Positions 16,337-24,971 of a DNA stretch of 64,000 bases are shown here, piece by piece. How positions within the stretch are numbered: position 1 is the stretch's first letter; each line of letters starts with the position of its first letter. Made by a program: the position numbers and the translations under genes. The DNA is from DTU089 sp964421815 (lineage in GTDB: Bacteria > Bacillota > Clostridia > Oscillospirales > Acutalibacteraceae), in NCBI GenBank assembly GCA_964421815.1, contig CAYQYT010000006.1, positions 1 to 64,000 of the forward strand, given 5' to 3'. The notes under the pieces were generated by a model. That model made no database searches. It worked only from the letters and a program-made list of their open reading frames with translations, and was not told where the DNA came from.

Positions 16337-17752
16337 TTATTTCAAGAAATAAGCATTTTTTATGATATTTCTTTTTTTATATTCTTCGGCCACCTTGTTT
16401 TTAATCAGTTCCAAAGAAATATCTTCCCAATAGTTTATATATATCAAAATAACATCATTTTGCTCGCTTTTTTCTCGTTTTAATTCGTCACGTTTGCATT
16501 GTTCTTCATAATGTTTTTGACCACCAAAAAACTCAACTGGTTCAAAATGTTGCTTGCCTTGATATTCTATTGCGATATTTTCGCCACACACAAAAACATC
16601 ATACGACATTTGACCGTTTTGAGTCCGTAGAAAATAAGGTCTATGTTGATATATTACTTGATGCTTTTTGAAAAGTTTTTTTGTGTATTCAAAAACTAAT
16701 TCTTCAGATTTCCACTTGTTTTCCGTCTTGATATATTCTGCCATATTGTTACATTGCAATATGTATTTTTGTGGTTTTCTTAAAATGTCAATATATTTTT
16801 CTGGGAAATATGATGACTTCGCATAATCCAAAAAAGTCCAATAACGCATGACATTATTAGGGATAAATTTAGGAGACAATTCAGAGGATTTTTTAAAACT
16901 AGTATTTTTATTTGTATAATATTCCTCTAGTAAATGGGTAAGAACATATTTAAAATTTGCGTCGTTATAACATAACTCTTGACCTAAAATTTTTCGAATT
17001 GCATAAGGAAAACTATATATTACATGATTATCAATTTTTGTTACTTCAACAAAGTTGGTATCTTCTTTATTAGATTGTTTCATATTATCTGTAAAGTGAT
17101 TACGCACAGACTTTTCAAATTCGTGAATAGAATCCAATGCAAATTGTGTTACATATGGAGATGTTGTATCATTTACTGCATAGCCAGTTTTCCCATCACG
17201 ATTTACCTCGTAAATTATAAATGTATGTGGAAAACCTTTCCAATTATTTATACGGTCATCCAAATTTAACAAAGGAAATCTCTCATTAACGATGTTAAAA
17301 TTGCTTTGAAAATGAGATAGGCTTCCGTTATTAAAGTGTTCTTCTTCTAGCCAATTTAATTTTTTCACAGGACTGTTTTTTTGACCATCAAAAAATTTGT
17401 AAAAGAAAGGTGCGTAACGGTGCCGCTCTTGAAAAATGTCTCGTTTTAATTTACTTGCATTAATTTTAAACATTTCATTATATGTCAATTCTTCAACTAT
17501 TACAATGTGACCCAGTAATTCTTGAATTTGCCCATAACCATCAGCAGTAGAATGCGCTAAAAAATCTTCCGTAATAGGACAGGTTTGTTTAATTCCAAAA
17601 TACACAATGAAACTATCTTCAACAACATATACTCTTTCTAATTTATTTATTTGGTAAAAAACAAAGGAATATTTTTCAAAAAGGCCTTCAAATACCTTTA
17701 ACGAATTATTATAAAATTTATCTACACCGTATAAAAATTCTATTCGGTTCAC
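16337..17752 (-). CDS. Putative PD-(D/E)XK-type endonuclease, accessory gene
   Basis: A soluble protein of about 471 residues. The last ~110 resemble the nuclease domain of Vsr/homing-type enzymes: SYDVFVCGENIAIEYQGKQH then FGGQKHYEEQCKRDELKRE and a strand VILIYINYW. The Asp and the Glu-x-Gln-Gly-Lys cluster fit a catalytic core. The first ~350 residues are not recognised. The GTG at 17752 is preferred (GAGGTG six bases upstream); ATG 17758 is possible. It is AT-rich relative to the flanks and stands between two spoVT-like copies, consistent with horizontal acquisition. A defence or mobile-element role is possible but unproven. Confidence 0.55.
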   Translation of the reverse strand: MNRIEFLYGVDKFYNNSLKVFEGLFEKYSFVFYQINKLERVYVVEDSFIVYFGIKQTCPITEDFLAHSTADGYGQIQELLGHIVIVEELTYNEMFKINASKLKRDIFQERHRYAPFFYKFFDGQKNSPVKKLNWLEEEHFNNGSLSHFQSNFNIVNERFPLLNLDDRINNWKGFPHTFIIYEVNRDGKTGYAVNDTTSPYVTQFALDSIHEFEKSVRNHFTDNMKQSNKEDTNFVEVTKIDNHVIYSFPYAIRKILGQELCYNDANFKYVLTHLLEEYYTNKNTSFKKSSELSPKFIPNNVMRYWTFLDYAKSSYFPEKYIDILRKPQKYILQCNNMAEYIKTENKWKSEELVFEYTKKLFKKHQVIYQHRPYFLRTQNGQMSYDVFVCGENIAIEYQGKQHFEPVEFFGGQKHYEEQCKRDELKREKSEQNDVILIYINYWEDISLELIKNKVAEEYKKRNIIKNAYFLK

Positions 17753-17810
17753 TAACATCACCTCACTTTATTTATTCTATCACAGCAGACCCAAAAAGTA
17801 AAATAGCACA

Positions 17811-17839
17811 GTATAAGTTTCTTTTAATCACAAATAATA
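17811..17839 (+). promoter_or_regulatory. spoVT-type promoter, copy 2
   Basis: GTATA (17811), then a 17-bp spacing to a -10-like element within CAAATAATA (17831-17839). The segment matches the one upstream of the intact spoVT over about 45 bp. GTATA plus CA-(N)ATAATA fits a forespore sigma-G/F-like promoter loosely. Confidence 0.4.
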
Positions 17840-17873
17840 GTATCAACGTTTGATTTTAAATGAGAATTTATAT

Positions 17874-17975
17874 ATGAAAGCTACTGCAATTGTTAGAAGA
17901 TTAGACGATTCAAGTCGTATTATCATACTAAAAAGATAAGAAAAATCTCAAAGTCCGTGAAAAGACACGTTACAT
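17874..17975 (+). pseudogene. Decayed spoVT-like copy 2
   Basis: ATG at 17874 opens MKATAIVRRLDD, matching the SpoVT N-terminus, then degenerates (SSRIIILKR) and stops at 17939. Just beyond, in another frame, NLKVREK corresponds to TLRIREG, so the copy carries substitutions and a frameshift. The upstream promoter region (17790-17870) is also homologous to that of the intact gene. Both decayed copies share ATAACATTGA after the break in homology. Confidence 0.75.
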
Positions 17976-18027
17976 ATAACATTGATACTTTTTGACAAAT
18001 TTTATAATGAGATACATGGGTTTATAA

Positions 18028-18066
18028 AAAGAGCAACAGCAGAATGATAATCACTCTGCTTTTTTA
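18028..18066. terminator. Hairpin at the 3' end of the cyclase-like gene
   Basis: AGCAGA-TGAT pairs with ATCA-TCTGCT and is followed by TTTTTTATT on the plus strand and by TTGCTCTTTTT on the minus strand. It can serve both directions and overlaps the last codons of the minus-strand gene. Confidence 0.6.
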
Positions 18067-18866
18067 TTGAAAACTTTTATATTATTTGTGTTTAAGTAGC
18101 ACTTATAATAATTACGAAGCCATCCGTACTTTAAAGATAGTTTTTCATTCCCTTTATATTTATTTGTTTGTTCTTCAATAAAATGATTTATTTTTTCCTT
18201 TTTTATAGTATTTTTAAACAAAGTAATATTTTCAATTATATTGAAGTAATGAACAAAATAACAATCATCAAAATCCTTACATATAAATGTTTCTATTTCT
18301 GAAAGATGGATGTTTTCATCGTTCTTTAAATTGATGTAATCATCAACTGTCTTTTTCTTTTCAAATCCGATTTTTCTTAAATCATCAATAATACTTGCAG
18401 AAATTTGAACACGTGGATAACCTGTTGAATTTTCTATGTTGTATGCATCAATGACAGCAGGTCCAAAAGTTGTAGTTTCTGTCACGAAGAAGTCTCCTTT
18501 TTCTATCCCACCTCTCAAAAGTATACCACAATCCAATAACATCATATGTAAAGTTGCGACATAATACAAAATGTACAAAAATCCAAAATCACTATTTGGC
18601 GTTGTTATTATAATGCTGTCTGATATTATCTTTACAGTTGTTTGTGATATAACACTTTTAGGAATAACCAGTTTCGAAAAGTAATTGGTAAATTTATATC
18701 TAAATAACTCAATATCATCTATTATTGCCTTTATTTTTTCGCAGCACTCTGTTTTACATAAAGTTTTAAAGCCCATCAAATCCAAAAAAGCTACATACCC
18801 TTGAGAATATGTACTGGGTTCATTTAGTTTATTCTTTATATAATCCTCGTATTTCTCATTTTTCAT
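18051..18866 (-). CDS. Putative minimal class III nucleotide-cyclase-like protein
   Basis: A soluble 271-residue protein without a signal or membrane segment. The order of motifs follows a class III cyclase fold: YVAFLDLMGFK (metal-binding Asp), KIISDSIIITTP, LLRGGIEKGDFF and FGPAVIDAYNIENSTGYPRV. This resembles single-domain cyclase-like proteins, some of which belong to anti-phage Pycsar systems, but no cyclic-nucleotide effector gene is adjacent. The ATG at 18866 follows AAGGTGG. It is very AT-rich and lies between decayed copy 2 and the intact spoVT. Enzymatic activity is a hypothesis. Confidence 0.5.
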   Translation of the reverse strand: MKNEKYEDYIKNKLNEPSTYSQGYVAFLDLMGFKTLCKTECCEKIKAIIDDIELFRYKFTNYFSKLVIPKSVISQTTVKIISDSIIITTPNSDFGFLYILYYVATLHMMLLDCGILLRGGIEKGDFFVTETTTFGPAVIDAYNIENSTGYPRVQISASIIDDLRKIGFEKKKTVDDYINLKNDENIHLSEIETFICKDFDDCYFVHYFNIIENITLFKNTIKKEKINHFIEEQTNKYKGNEKLSLKYGWLRNYYKCYLNTNNIKVFNKKAE

Positions 18867-18923
18867 TTTAGCACCACCTTGTGATTATAATAACATAGCA
18901 AATCTAAAAAGTAAATTCACACA

Positions 18924-18952
18924 GTATAAATTCCCTTTAATCACAGATAATA
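18924..18952 (+). promoter_or_regulatory. Putative sporulation-sigma promoter of spoVT
   Basis: GTATA (18924-18928), a 17-bp spacer, and GATAATA (18946-18952). The surrounding ~45 bp are conserved in the decayed copy at 17811. In Bacillus subtilis spoVT is transcribed by sigma G; assignment here rests on that precedent. Confidence 0.5.
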
Positions 18953-18995
18953 GAATTACATTGAAAATTTTGTTTTTAAACAAGGAGAATGATAT

Positions 18996-19535
18996 ATGAA
19001 AGCCACAGGCATTGTCAGAAGAATAGATGATTTGGGCAGAGTTGTTATTCCTAAAGAAATTCGCAGGACTTTAAGGATTCGGGAGGGTGACCCCTTGGAA
19101 ATATTTACCGCAAGTGACGGGGAAGTTATTTTCAAAAAATACTCCCCCATGGGTGAAATTTCACAGTTTTCAGGGCAATATTCCGAGGTACTCAACCGAA
19201 CATCCGGAATGCCCGTTCTTATTACCGACCGTGACCATGTGGTTTCCTGCTCGGGAATTCCCAAGAAGGATGTACTTGAAAAACACATTTCAAGTGAAAT
19301 GGAAGAATTAATGGAAAACAGAGAAAATTATATTAAACAAAAAGGAAACTCAGATTTTCACCCCATAGATAATATGGATTTTTCCGCCTCTTTGGCATTT
19401 CCCATTATTGCATCCGGCGATATCGGCGGTGCTGTAATTTTCCTTGAAAATGAAAGCGGAACGCTCCCCACGGAAACGGAAATCAAACTGGCACAGGTTG
19501 CCGCCGCATTTCTCGGGAAGCAGATGGAAGAATAA
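18996..19535 (+). CDS. spoVT: Stage V sporulation protein T
   Basis: A forespore transcription regulator of 179 residues, the family's usual length. Residues 1-50 form the AbrB-type swapped-hairpin DNA-binding domain (MKATGIVRRIDDLGRV, PKEIRRTLRIREGDP). Residues about 55-178 form the GAF-like domain (RTSGMPVLITDRDHVVSCSG; GAVIFLENESG). In spore formers it adjusts sigma-G-dependent expression. AAGGAG lies upstream with normal spacing. The two broken copies to the left suggest repeated rearrangement at this locus. Confidence 0.95.
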   Translation: MKATGIVRRIDDLGRVVIPKEIRRTLRIREGDPLEIFTASDGEVIFKKYSPMGEISQFSGQYSEVLNRTSGMPVLITDRDHVVSCSGIPKKDVLEKHISSEMEELMENRENYIKQKGNSDFHPIDNMDFSASLAFPIIASGDIGGAVIFLENESGTLPTETEIKLAQVAAAFLGKQMEE

Positions 19536-19601
19536 GTACACAAAAGATAAAACGTATATTTGTGCATTTCACCAAAACCGCTTAATACCGCATTTTTCAC
19601 A

Positions 19602-19630
19602 TTGTAAAATAACACTTCTTATGTTAAAAT
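19602..19630 (+). promoter_or_regulatory. Promoter of the methylase-GPH-FAD gene group
   Basis: TTGTAA (19602-19607), 17 bp and TAAAAT (19625-19630). Transcription would start near 19637, which excludes the ATG at 19634 as the start of the next gene. Confidence 0.6.
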
Positions 19631-19666
19631 ATTATGGTGTGTGATATTGACATGAGGGGTGTTATT

Positions 19667-20401
19667 TTGGCATCACGAAAAGAACATACGGAAACTCTTT
19701 CCAAAGATATGAATATTTACGTATCCGACGCGCACATTTTCACCTCCGACGCCATTGTGCTTGCGGACTTCTGCGCTCCGCGGCATAAGGACAAATGCTG
19801 TGATTTAGGCACGGGAAACGGCATTATACCAATGTTGTGGTTAAGGGATTTCGGGCCCAAAGAAATAACGGGAGTTGAACTTTCCGAAAGTGCGGTCAAT
19901 CTTTTCACCAAAACCCTTTGTGAAAACGGTTTAACGGACAAGGTCAATATTGTCCATTGCGATTTGAGAAAGTTAAAGGGTGTTCTGCCCAATGAATACT
20001 ATGATTTAGTCAGCATCAATCCTCCGTACAAAAAACTGGGAACAGGCATCGTAAACGAGGGCGAGGACTACAAAAACGCCCGTCACGAATTCACCTGTAC
20101 CCTTGAGGATGCGGCAAAAGCAGCCTCCCTTATTCTTAAATTCGGCGGCAGATTTTGTATTTGTCAACGGCCGGAGAGGTTGCCCGACATTTTCTCCGCC
20201 ATGAGAAAATACAAAATTGAACCGAAATCTATGAGAGAGGTTATTCAAAGAGTCGGCAAGGAACCGAGTCTTGTTATGGTGGAGGGTAAAAAAGGTTCTG
20301 CACCCGGTTTCAGAATAAATTCTCCCCTTATTTTAGAAAATGAAAACGGCGAATACACGGAAGAAGCCAAAGAGCTGTTTTTATCATATAGATACAAATA
20401 A
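19667..20401 (+). CDS. TrmN6-like tRNA(Val) adenine-N6 methyltransferase
   Basis: An SAM-dependent methylase of about 244 residues related to YfiC/TrmN6, which methylates A37 of tRNA1(Val). Motif I DLGTGNGIIP and the adenine-N6 catalytic motif NPPY are present, and HEFTCTLEDAAKAA is typical of the family. The start is uncertain. TTG 19667 has GAGGGGTG five bases upstream; ATG 19652 and ATG 19634 lack a site, and the latter overlaps the promoter. The start of the next gene is 17 bp downstream, so the genes form an operon. Confidence 0.88.
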   Translation: MASRKEHTETLSKDMNIYVSDAHIFTSDAIVLADFCAPRHKDKCCDLGTGNGIIPMLWLRDFGPKEITGVELSESAVNLFTKTLCENGLTDKVNIVHCDLRKLKGVLPNEYYDLVSINPPYKKLGTGIVNEGEDYKNARHEFTCTLEDAAKAASLILKFGGRFCICQRPERLPDIFSAMRKYKIEPKSMREVIQRVGKEPSLVMVEGKKGSAPGFRINSPLILENENGEYTEEAKELFLSYRYK

Positions 20402-20417
20402 TCTTATGAGGTGAACT

Positions 20418-21917
20418 ATGAAAAAAACAAAAGAAAAGAAACTGACAAACGGCTATGTTATTCCCAAAAAAGAATTTAATATGTACGCTGTCGGAGCCAT
20501 GGGTCAGGGTATGATATATGCCATGATGTCAAGTTACATCAGCGACTATTACACCAATGTTTTGGGCTTACCCCTGGTTTTTGTTTTATTCCTTATGCTT
20601 GGCGCTCGTGTTTGGGACGCAATTAACGACCCGTTAATGGGCATCATTGCCGATAAACGAACAACACGTTTCGGTAAATTGAAAGGTTATATCGTTTTTG
20701 CCGCACCCCTTATTGCTGTGCTGACAATTGCAATGTACATAAACCCCGGCTTCTCCAAAACCGGCACAATGATTTATGCCGCCGCTACATATCTCCTTTG
20801 GGGTATGTCCTACACAATGGCGGACGTTCCTTTCTGGAGTATTCCCAATGTTATGACACAAAACCCGGAAGAACGCGGTCAGGCTGTGTCCTTTGCAAAA
20901 ACACTTAACGGTATAGGTACGGCTTTCCCCGAGTTGTTGTTCATGCTCGCCCCCACCCTTATCCCTGTAATTTTCCCCAATCATACCAACTATTACGAAA
21001 CAACATACCTTTCAATTGCAACGGTTTGTGTTGTTGTGGGCATTACAATGTACCTTAATTCCTATCGTAATATTACCGAAAGATACATTCCCGCTCCCAA
21101 AGAGCGTAAACCCGGTGAGCCCTCCACTCTCGCCCGTATTTTCAAATGCAAACCCCTTATGCTTGTTGTGGCAATGGGCATTTTGTCAAGCGGCAGATAC
21201 ATGATTCAAGCCGCTGCAATCCATGTTGCAAGATATGCTTTCTATATTGGTCCCGAACTCACACCCGGTATGGACCCTGAACTCAAAAGTCATTACATCC
21301 AACAGAGCGTTGCCAGTGTTAAAACTATTTTCCAGGTATGTGCAATTGTCGGTATGTTCGGTGCAATGCTCCTTATGCCCATGCTTATGAAAAAGTTCGA
21401 TTACAAAAAACTTTTGATTACCACCTGTCTTGCAGGTTTTGTTGCAAGTATTTTTACAACAATAATCGGATGGACAACCGCGAATTTCTATCTTTGCATC
21501 CCCTTCCTCCTTGTTTCCTGCGTACCTTTAGGTGTTATCAATGTTATTTCCAACGCTTTGATATATGACTGTCTTGATTATATCGAACTTAAAACAGGCT
21601 ACCGCGACAACGGTTTGGGTTCTGCCTGTCAAGGTTTCATAAACAAAATCGGTAATGCTTTTGCAACTTGCGGAATCATTATTATGTATATGTTTATTGA
21701 CCTTGATCCCTCACAGATGTTGGCGAAAGAAGCGGTTGTTGCGGCAACGGAACTTACAAGAATACAGAACTTCGGTATGTTCACACTTGTTTCCATTGTT
21801 CCCGGACTCAGTCTTCTTCTCTGTACAATCCCCATGTTCTTCTACAAGATTTCCGGCAAGGAAAAAACACGTATTATGGAAGAACTCGCTCAAAAGAGAC
21901 AGAGCGAAAACGCTTAA
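20418..21917 (+). CDS. GPH-family sugar:cation symporter
   Basis: A 499-residue integral-membrane transporter with about 12 helices, of the glycoside-pentoside-hexuronide (MelB-like) type within the MFS. Diagnostic blocks are DAINDPLMGIIADKRTTRFGK in the first cytoplasmic loop (shown by residues about 65-85) and ADVPFWSIPNVMTQNPEERG. These proteins move a sugar or glucuronide with Na+ or H+. No glycosidase gene is adjacent, so the substrate is unknown. GAGGTG ribosome site; it lies between the methylase and the FAD gene on the same strand. Confidence 0.88.
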   Translation: MKKTKEKKLTNGYVIPKKEFNMYAVGAMGQGMIYAMMSSYISDYYTNVLGLPLVFVLFLMLGARVWDAINDPLMGIIADKRTTRFGKLKGYIVFAAPLIAVLTIAMYINPGFSKTGTMIYAAATYLLWGMSYTMADVPFWSIPNVMTQNPEERGQAVSFAKTLNGIGTAFPELLFMLAPTLIPVIFPNHTNYYETTYLSIATVCVVVGITMYLNSYRNITERYIPAPKERKPGEPSTLARIFKCKPLMLVVAMGILSSGRYMIQAAAIHVARYAFYIGPELTPGMDPELKSHYIQQSVASVKTIFQVCAIVGMFGAMLLMPMLMKKFDYKKLLITTCLAGFVASIFTTIIGWTTANFYLCIPFLLVSCVPLGVINVISNALIYDCLDYIELKTGYRDNGLGSACQGFINKIGNAFATCGIIIMYMFIDLDPSQMLAKEAVVAATELTRIQNFGMFTLVSIVPGLSLLLCTIPMFFYKISGKEKTRIMEELAQKRQSENA

Positions 21918-21947
21918 TTAAAATTCAATACAAGGAAGGTTTATATT

Positions 21948-23342
21948 GTGAAATATGATGTAGTAATTATCGGTGCCGGTCCCGCGGGTATTTTCACCGC
22001 GCTTGAAATGAGACGCAAAGGCTCCGAAAAGTCGATTCTTATTGTTGAAAAAGGTCAACCCGTTGAAAAACGCAGTTGCCCCAAAGCAAAAACAAAACAA
22101 TGTGTAAACTGCAAACCCTATTGCCACATTACAACCGGATTTTCCGGTGCAGGTGCATTCTCTGACGGCAAACTCTCATTGAGTTATGAGGTTGGCGGCG
22201 ATTTACCCTCACTTATAGGCGAGGATTTCGCACAGGAACTTATTGATTACACGGACAAAATCTATCTTGAATTCGGTGCTGACAAACACATCGAAGGCAT
22301 CAGCAACGATGACGAAGTTAAAGAAATAAGAAAGAATGCTATACAGGCAGGTCTCAAATTAGTTGACTGTCCCATTCGCCATCTTGGTACGGAAAAAGCG
22401 CAGACCCTGTATCTTGATATTGAGAACTATTTACGCGAAAAAAATGTTGATATGATGTTCGGTTGCGAATGTAACGATATTCTTATTGAAGACGGTGTTT
22501 GCAAGGGTGTTTACATTACCCAAGGTAAAGAAGAACTCCGTATAGATGCGGACAGAGTTGTTGTTGCCACAGGTCGCCGCGGTGCAGATTGGCTTGAAAA
22601 ACTCTGTAACGAGCATGGTATTGAGCATCAGGCAGGTACAGTTGACATCGGTGTTCGTGTGGAAGTAAGAAATGAGGTTATGGAAAAGGTTAACCGTGTT
22701 CTTTACGAATCAAAACTTATCGGTTATCCCAAGCCCTTTAAAAACAAGGTACGTACATTCTGCCAGAATCCCGGCGGATTTGTAAGCCAGGAAAACTACG
22801 ATAACGACTTGGCGGTTGTTAACGGCCACTCCTACAAAGAGAAAAAGTCCAACAACACAAATGTTGCCATCCTTTGCTCCCACAACTTTAACCAACCCTT
22901 CAACCAACCCATTGAATATGCTCAAAAAGTTGGTGAGCTTACAAATATGTTGGGTGCGGGACATATTCTTGTCCAGCGTTACGGTGACATTCTCGACGGC
23001 AAGAGAACGTGGCAAAAAGAATTGGCACAGTCCAATCTGCGCCCCTCCCTCCCCGATGCAGTAGCAGGTGACATCACCGCCGCAATGCCTTACAGAGCAA
23101 TGACCAATATCATAAACTTTATTCAGGCAGTTGATCATGTTGTTCCCGGTTTCGCTTCGACGGAAACACTCCTCTACTCTCCCGAACTTAAATTTTACAG
23201 TAACAAAATCAAAATGGATACGGATCTTAACACAAGTGTTAAAGGTCTTCATTGCTTAGGTGACTCATCCGGTTGGACAAGAGGTCTTATGATGGCATCC
23301 GTAATGGGTGTTCTTATGGGACGTCAAATTGCAGGAGAATAA
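21948..23342 (+). CDS. FAD-dependent oxidoreductase (COG2509-type)
   Basis: A 464-residue flavoprotein. The GTG start leads directly into the dinucleotide-binding motif VVIIGAGPAGIFTALEM. A Cys cluster (CPKAKTKQCVNCKPYC) at about 44-60 and the block HITTGFSGAGAFSDGKL follow, as in the uncharacterised FAD-dependent dehydrogenase family. The C-terminus has the second FAD motif with GLHCLGDSSGWTRGLMMASVMG. The reaction is not known. It ends the operon; a strong terminator follows. Confidence 0.85.
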   Translation: MKYDVVIIGAGPAGIFTALEMRRKGSEKSILIVEKGQPVEKRSCPKAKTKQCVNCKPYCHITTGFSGAGAFSDGKLSLSYEVGGDLPSLIGEDFAQELIDYTDKIYLEFGADKHIEGISNDDEVKEIRKNAIQAGLKLVDCPIRHLGTEKAQTLYLDIENYLREKNVDMMFGCECNDILIEDGVCKGVYITQGKEELRIDADRVVVATGRRGADWLEKLCNEHGIEHQAGTVDIGVRVEVRNEVMEKVNRVLYESKLIGYPKPFKNKVRTFCQNPGGFVSQENYDNDLAVVNGHSYKEKKSNNTNVAILCSHNFNQPFNQPIEYAQKVGELTNMLGAGHILVQRYGDILDGKRTWQKELAQSNLRPSLPDAVAGDITAAMPYRAMTNIINFIQAVDHVVPGFASTETLLYSPELKFYSNKIKMDTDLNTSVKGLHCLGDSSGWTRGLMMASVMGVLMGRQIAGE

Positions 23343-23351
23343 GATAATATT

Positions 23352-23400
23352 AAAATACCCTTTCCTTTTACAGAAGTAATTCGGGAAGGGTATTTTTTTT
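23352..23400 (+). terminator. Terminator after the FAD gene
   Basis: AATACCCTTTCC pairs with GGGAAGGGTATT across a 17-nt loop, then eight T. Confidence 0.85.
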
Positions 23401-23433
23401 ATACTTATACATATACTTTAACGAGGTGTGAGT

Positions 23434-23910
23434 ATGGTATTATCGGTTAGAACAAAGAGTTTAATAAAAAATCTGGCTATTCCGCTTATAGTGGGTGCCC
23501 TTGCAGGATTTTTAACAAATGCGGATGTTAAAGAGTTTATGATGACGGCTCAAAAGCCAATATTTATGCCGCCAGGTTGGGTTTTCCCCATTGTGTGGAC
23601 CATACTTTATGCCTTAATGGGCTTTTCGGCTTATATAATTGAAAACACTCAAAGCCCCCGAAAAAACAGGGCTTTGATTATATACTACATTCAGTTATTC
23701 TTCAATTTTGTTTGGAGTTTTATCTTCTTTTCCTGCGGAAACTATTTGTTTGCTTTCATTTGGATTGTTGCACTGTTGGTACTTGTGTTTGCCACAATTA
23801 TTGAATTTAAAACAATTAAACCCCGTGCCGTTTTTATTTTATTCCCCTACGCAATTTGGGTTAGTTTTGCATCGGTGCTTAATTTCAGTATATATCTTTT
23901 AAATAAATAA
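23434..23910 (+). CDS. tspO: TspO/MBR family membrane protein
   Basis: A five-helix membrane protein of 158 residues that binds tetrapyrroles in characterised homologues. Visible are the family blocks KPIFMPPGWVFPIVWTILYALMG and, near helix 4, FNFVWSFIFF. The ATG at 23434 is set by GAGGTG five bases upstream; an in-frame GTG six bases earlier overlaps that site. It is a single-gene unit. Confidence 0.92.
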   Translation: MVLSVRTKSLIKNLAIPLIVGALAGFLTNADVKEFMMTAQKPIFMPPGWVFPIVWTILYALMGFSAYIIENTQSPRKNRALIIYYIQLFFNFVWSFIFFSCGNYLFAFIWIVALLVLVFATIIEFKTIKPRAVFILFPYAIWVSFASVLNFSIYLLNK

Positions 23911-23911
23911 C

Positions 23912-23951
23912 AAAAACATCGAACCCCCCAAAATACAGGGTTCGATGTTCT
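23912..23951. terminator. Terminator between tspO and the membrane-anchored protein gene
   Basis: AACATCGAACCC pairs with GGGTTCGATGTT. T-rich sequence follows on the plus strand and T tracts on the minus strand are short, so it mainly serves tspO. Confidence 0.7.
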
Positions 23952-23954
23952 TAA

Positions 23955-24971
23955 TTAATTTAATGTGAACAACGAATTGTCGGTATCATAATCTGAAGTC
24001 CACACATTTATTTTATATTGGAATAACCCGGGGATAGTTATGGACGGGTCACCGATTTCATCGGCAAGTTCTTTCAAGGAATATGTATCAAACTTACAAC
24101 GAAGCATGCACAAGTCATCATATTCCGTGGAAATAAATTTCCAATCAAATTTTTTCCCGCCTTTTTCGAAACCGAAGCAAACAAAATTATTCTCAAAATT
24201 GTGGTTTAATTTTTGGTATGCTTCTTCATCTGCAAAATAAATATCCACCCATGCAAACTCGTCTTCGGCTGTAACCTTAACCTTTTCAATGCCTTGAGCC
24301 AAATCAGAAACAACCGCCGATTTTGACGAGTATTCCTTATTAAATGCTTCTACTGTTTTCGGATACGTACCCAAAACCGTTCTGCCCACTCCGTCATTTG
24401 ACTGATGTTCAAGGTAGATATTAAACTTCAGCAGTTGAAAAACATTTTCAAAATCAATAGTAAGTTCGTCAGTGAGGGCAACGGCATTTGCAAGGTCACC
24501 TATTTCCGTAAAAATATATTCTACACTCTTGCCGTCCGAAAGGAATCTATACTTCCCCGGACAAGTCACCTGTGTGCCGTTATTTATATAGAAATAGAAA
24601 ACGGGCACTATGTCAACCGTAAAATCACTGCTTGCATAATGAGCATCAAGAAGAGATTCTTTATCATTAAATTCAACTACTATTTTTGCACTTTTTTTAT
24701 CACAATCCGCAGTTACATTTTTAATAGTATCCACATGTTTCCTGACTTCTTCAAGAGTAATGAGTTCTTCTTTTTCAACAACGGATAAAGATGTTGCTTC
24801 AGTTGTTGCTTTTTCGGTTGTGGTCTCGAATTCTTTGGCTTTCTTCTGTATAGCGGAAGTCAAACTGAAAATTGCTACAAGCACAATAGCTATAACTATA
24901 ACAAACAGCCCCAATAAAAATGGGTTTTTCTGTATCTTATATGATATGCTGTTTTTATTCAACTCGTCCAT
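23955..24971 (-). CDS. Membrane-anchored protein of unknown function
   Basis: A 338-residue protein with a cytosolic N-terminal stretch and one transmembrane helix (about 18-42). A Thr/Glu-rich linker (TTTEKATTEATS) and an extracellular region of about 270 residues, rich in Asp and aromatic residues, follow. I recognise no domain. Its ATG overlaps the stop of the upstream acyl-CoA synthetase (TAATG), so the two are translationally coupled. This suggests a shared process, perhaps at the membrane. Confidence 0.65.
   Translation of the reverse strand: MDELNKNSISYKIQKNPFLLGLFVIVIAIVLVAIFSLTSAIQKKAKEFETTTEKATTEATSLSVVEKEELITLEEVRKHVDTIKNVTADCDKKSAKIVVEFNDKESLLDAHYASSDFTVDIVPVFYFYINNGTQVTCPGKYRFLSDGKSVEYIFTEIGDLANAVALTDELTIDFENVFQLLKFNIYLEHQSNDGVGRTVLGTYPKTVEAFNKEYSSKSAVVSDLAQGIEKVKVTAEDEFAWVDIYFADEEAYQKLNHNFENNFVCFGFEKGGKKFDWKFISTEYDDLCMLRCKFDTYSLKELADEIGDPSITIPGLFQYKINVWTSDYDTDNSLFTLN

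Noticed and set aside
18051..18866. Calling this gene a confirmed Pycsar cyclase
   Set aside because: Only motif order supports a cyclase fold, and no cyclic-nucleotide-gated effector lies beside it.
22710..23252. 180-codon open frame on the minus strand
   Set aside because: It is antisense to the FAD oxidoreductase with no ribosome site or known motif.
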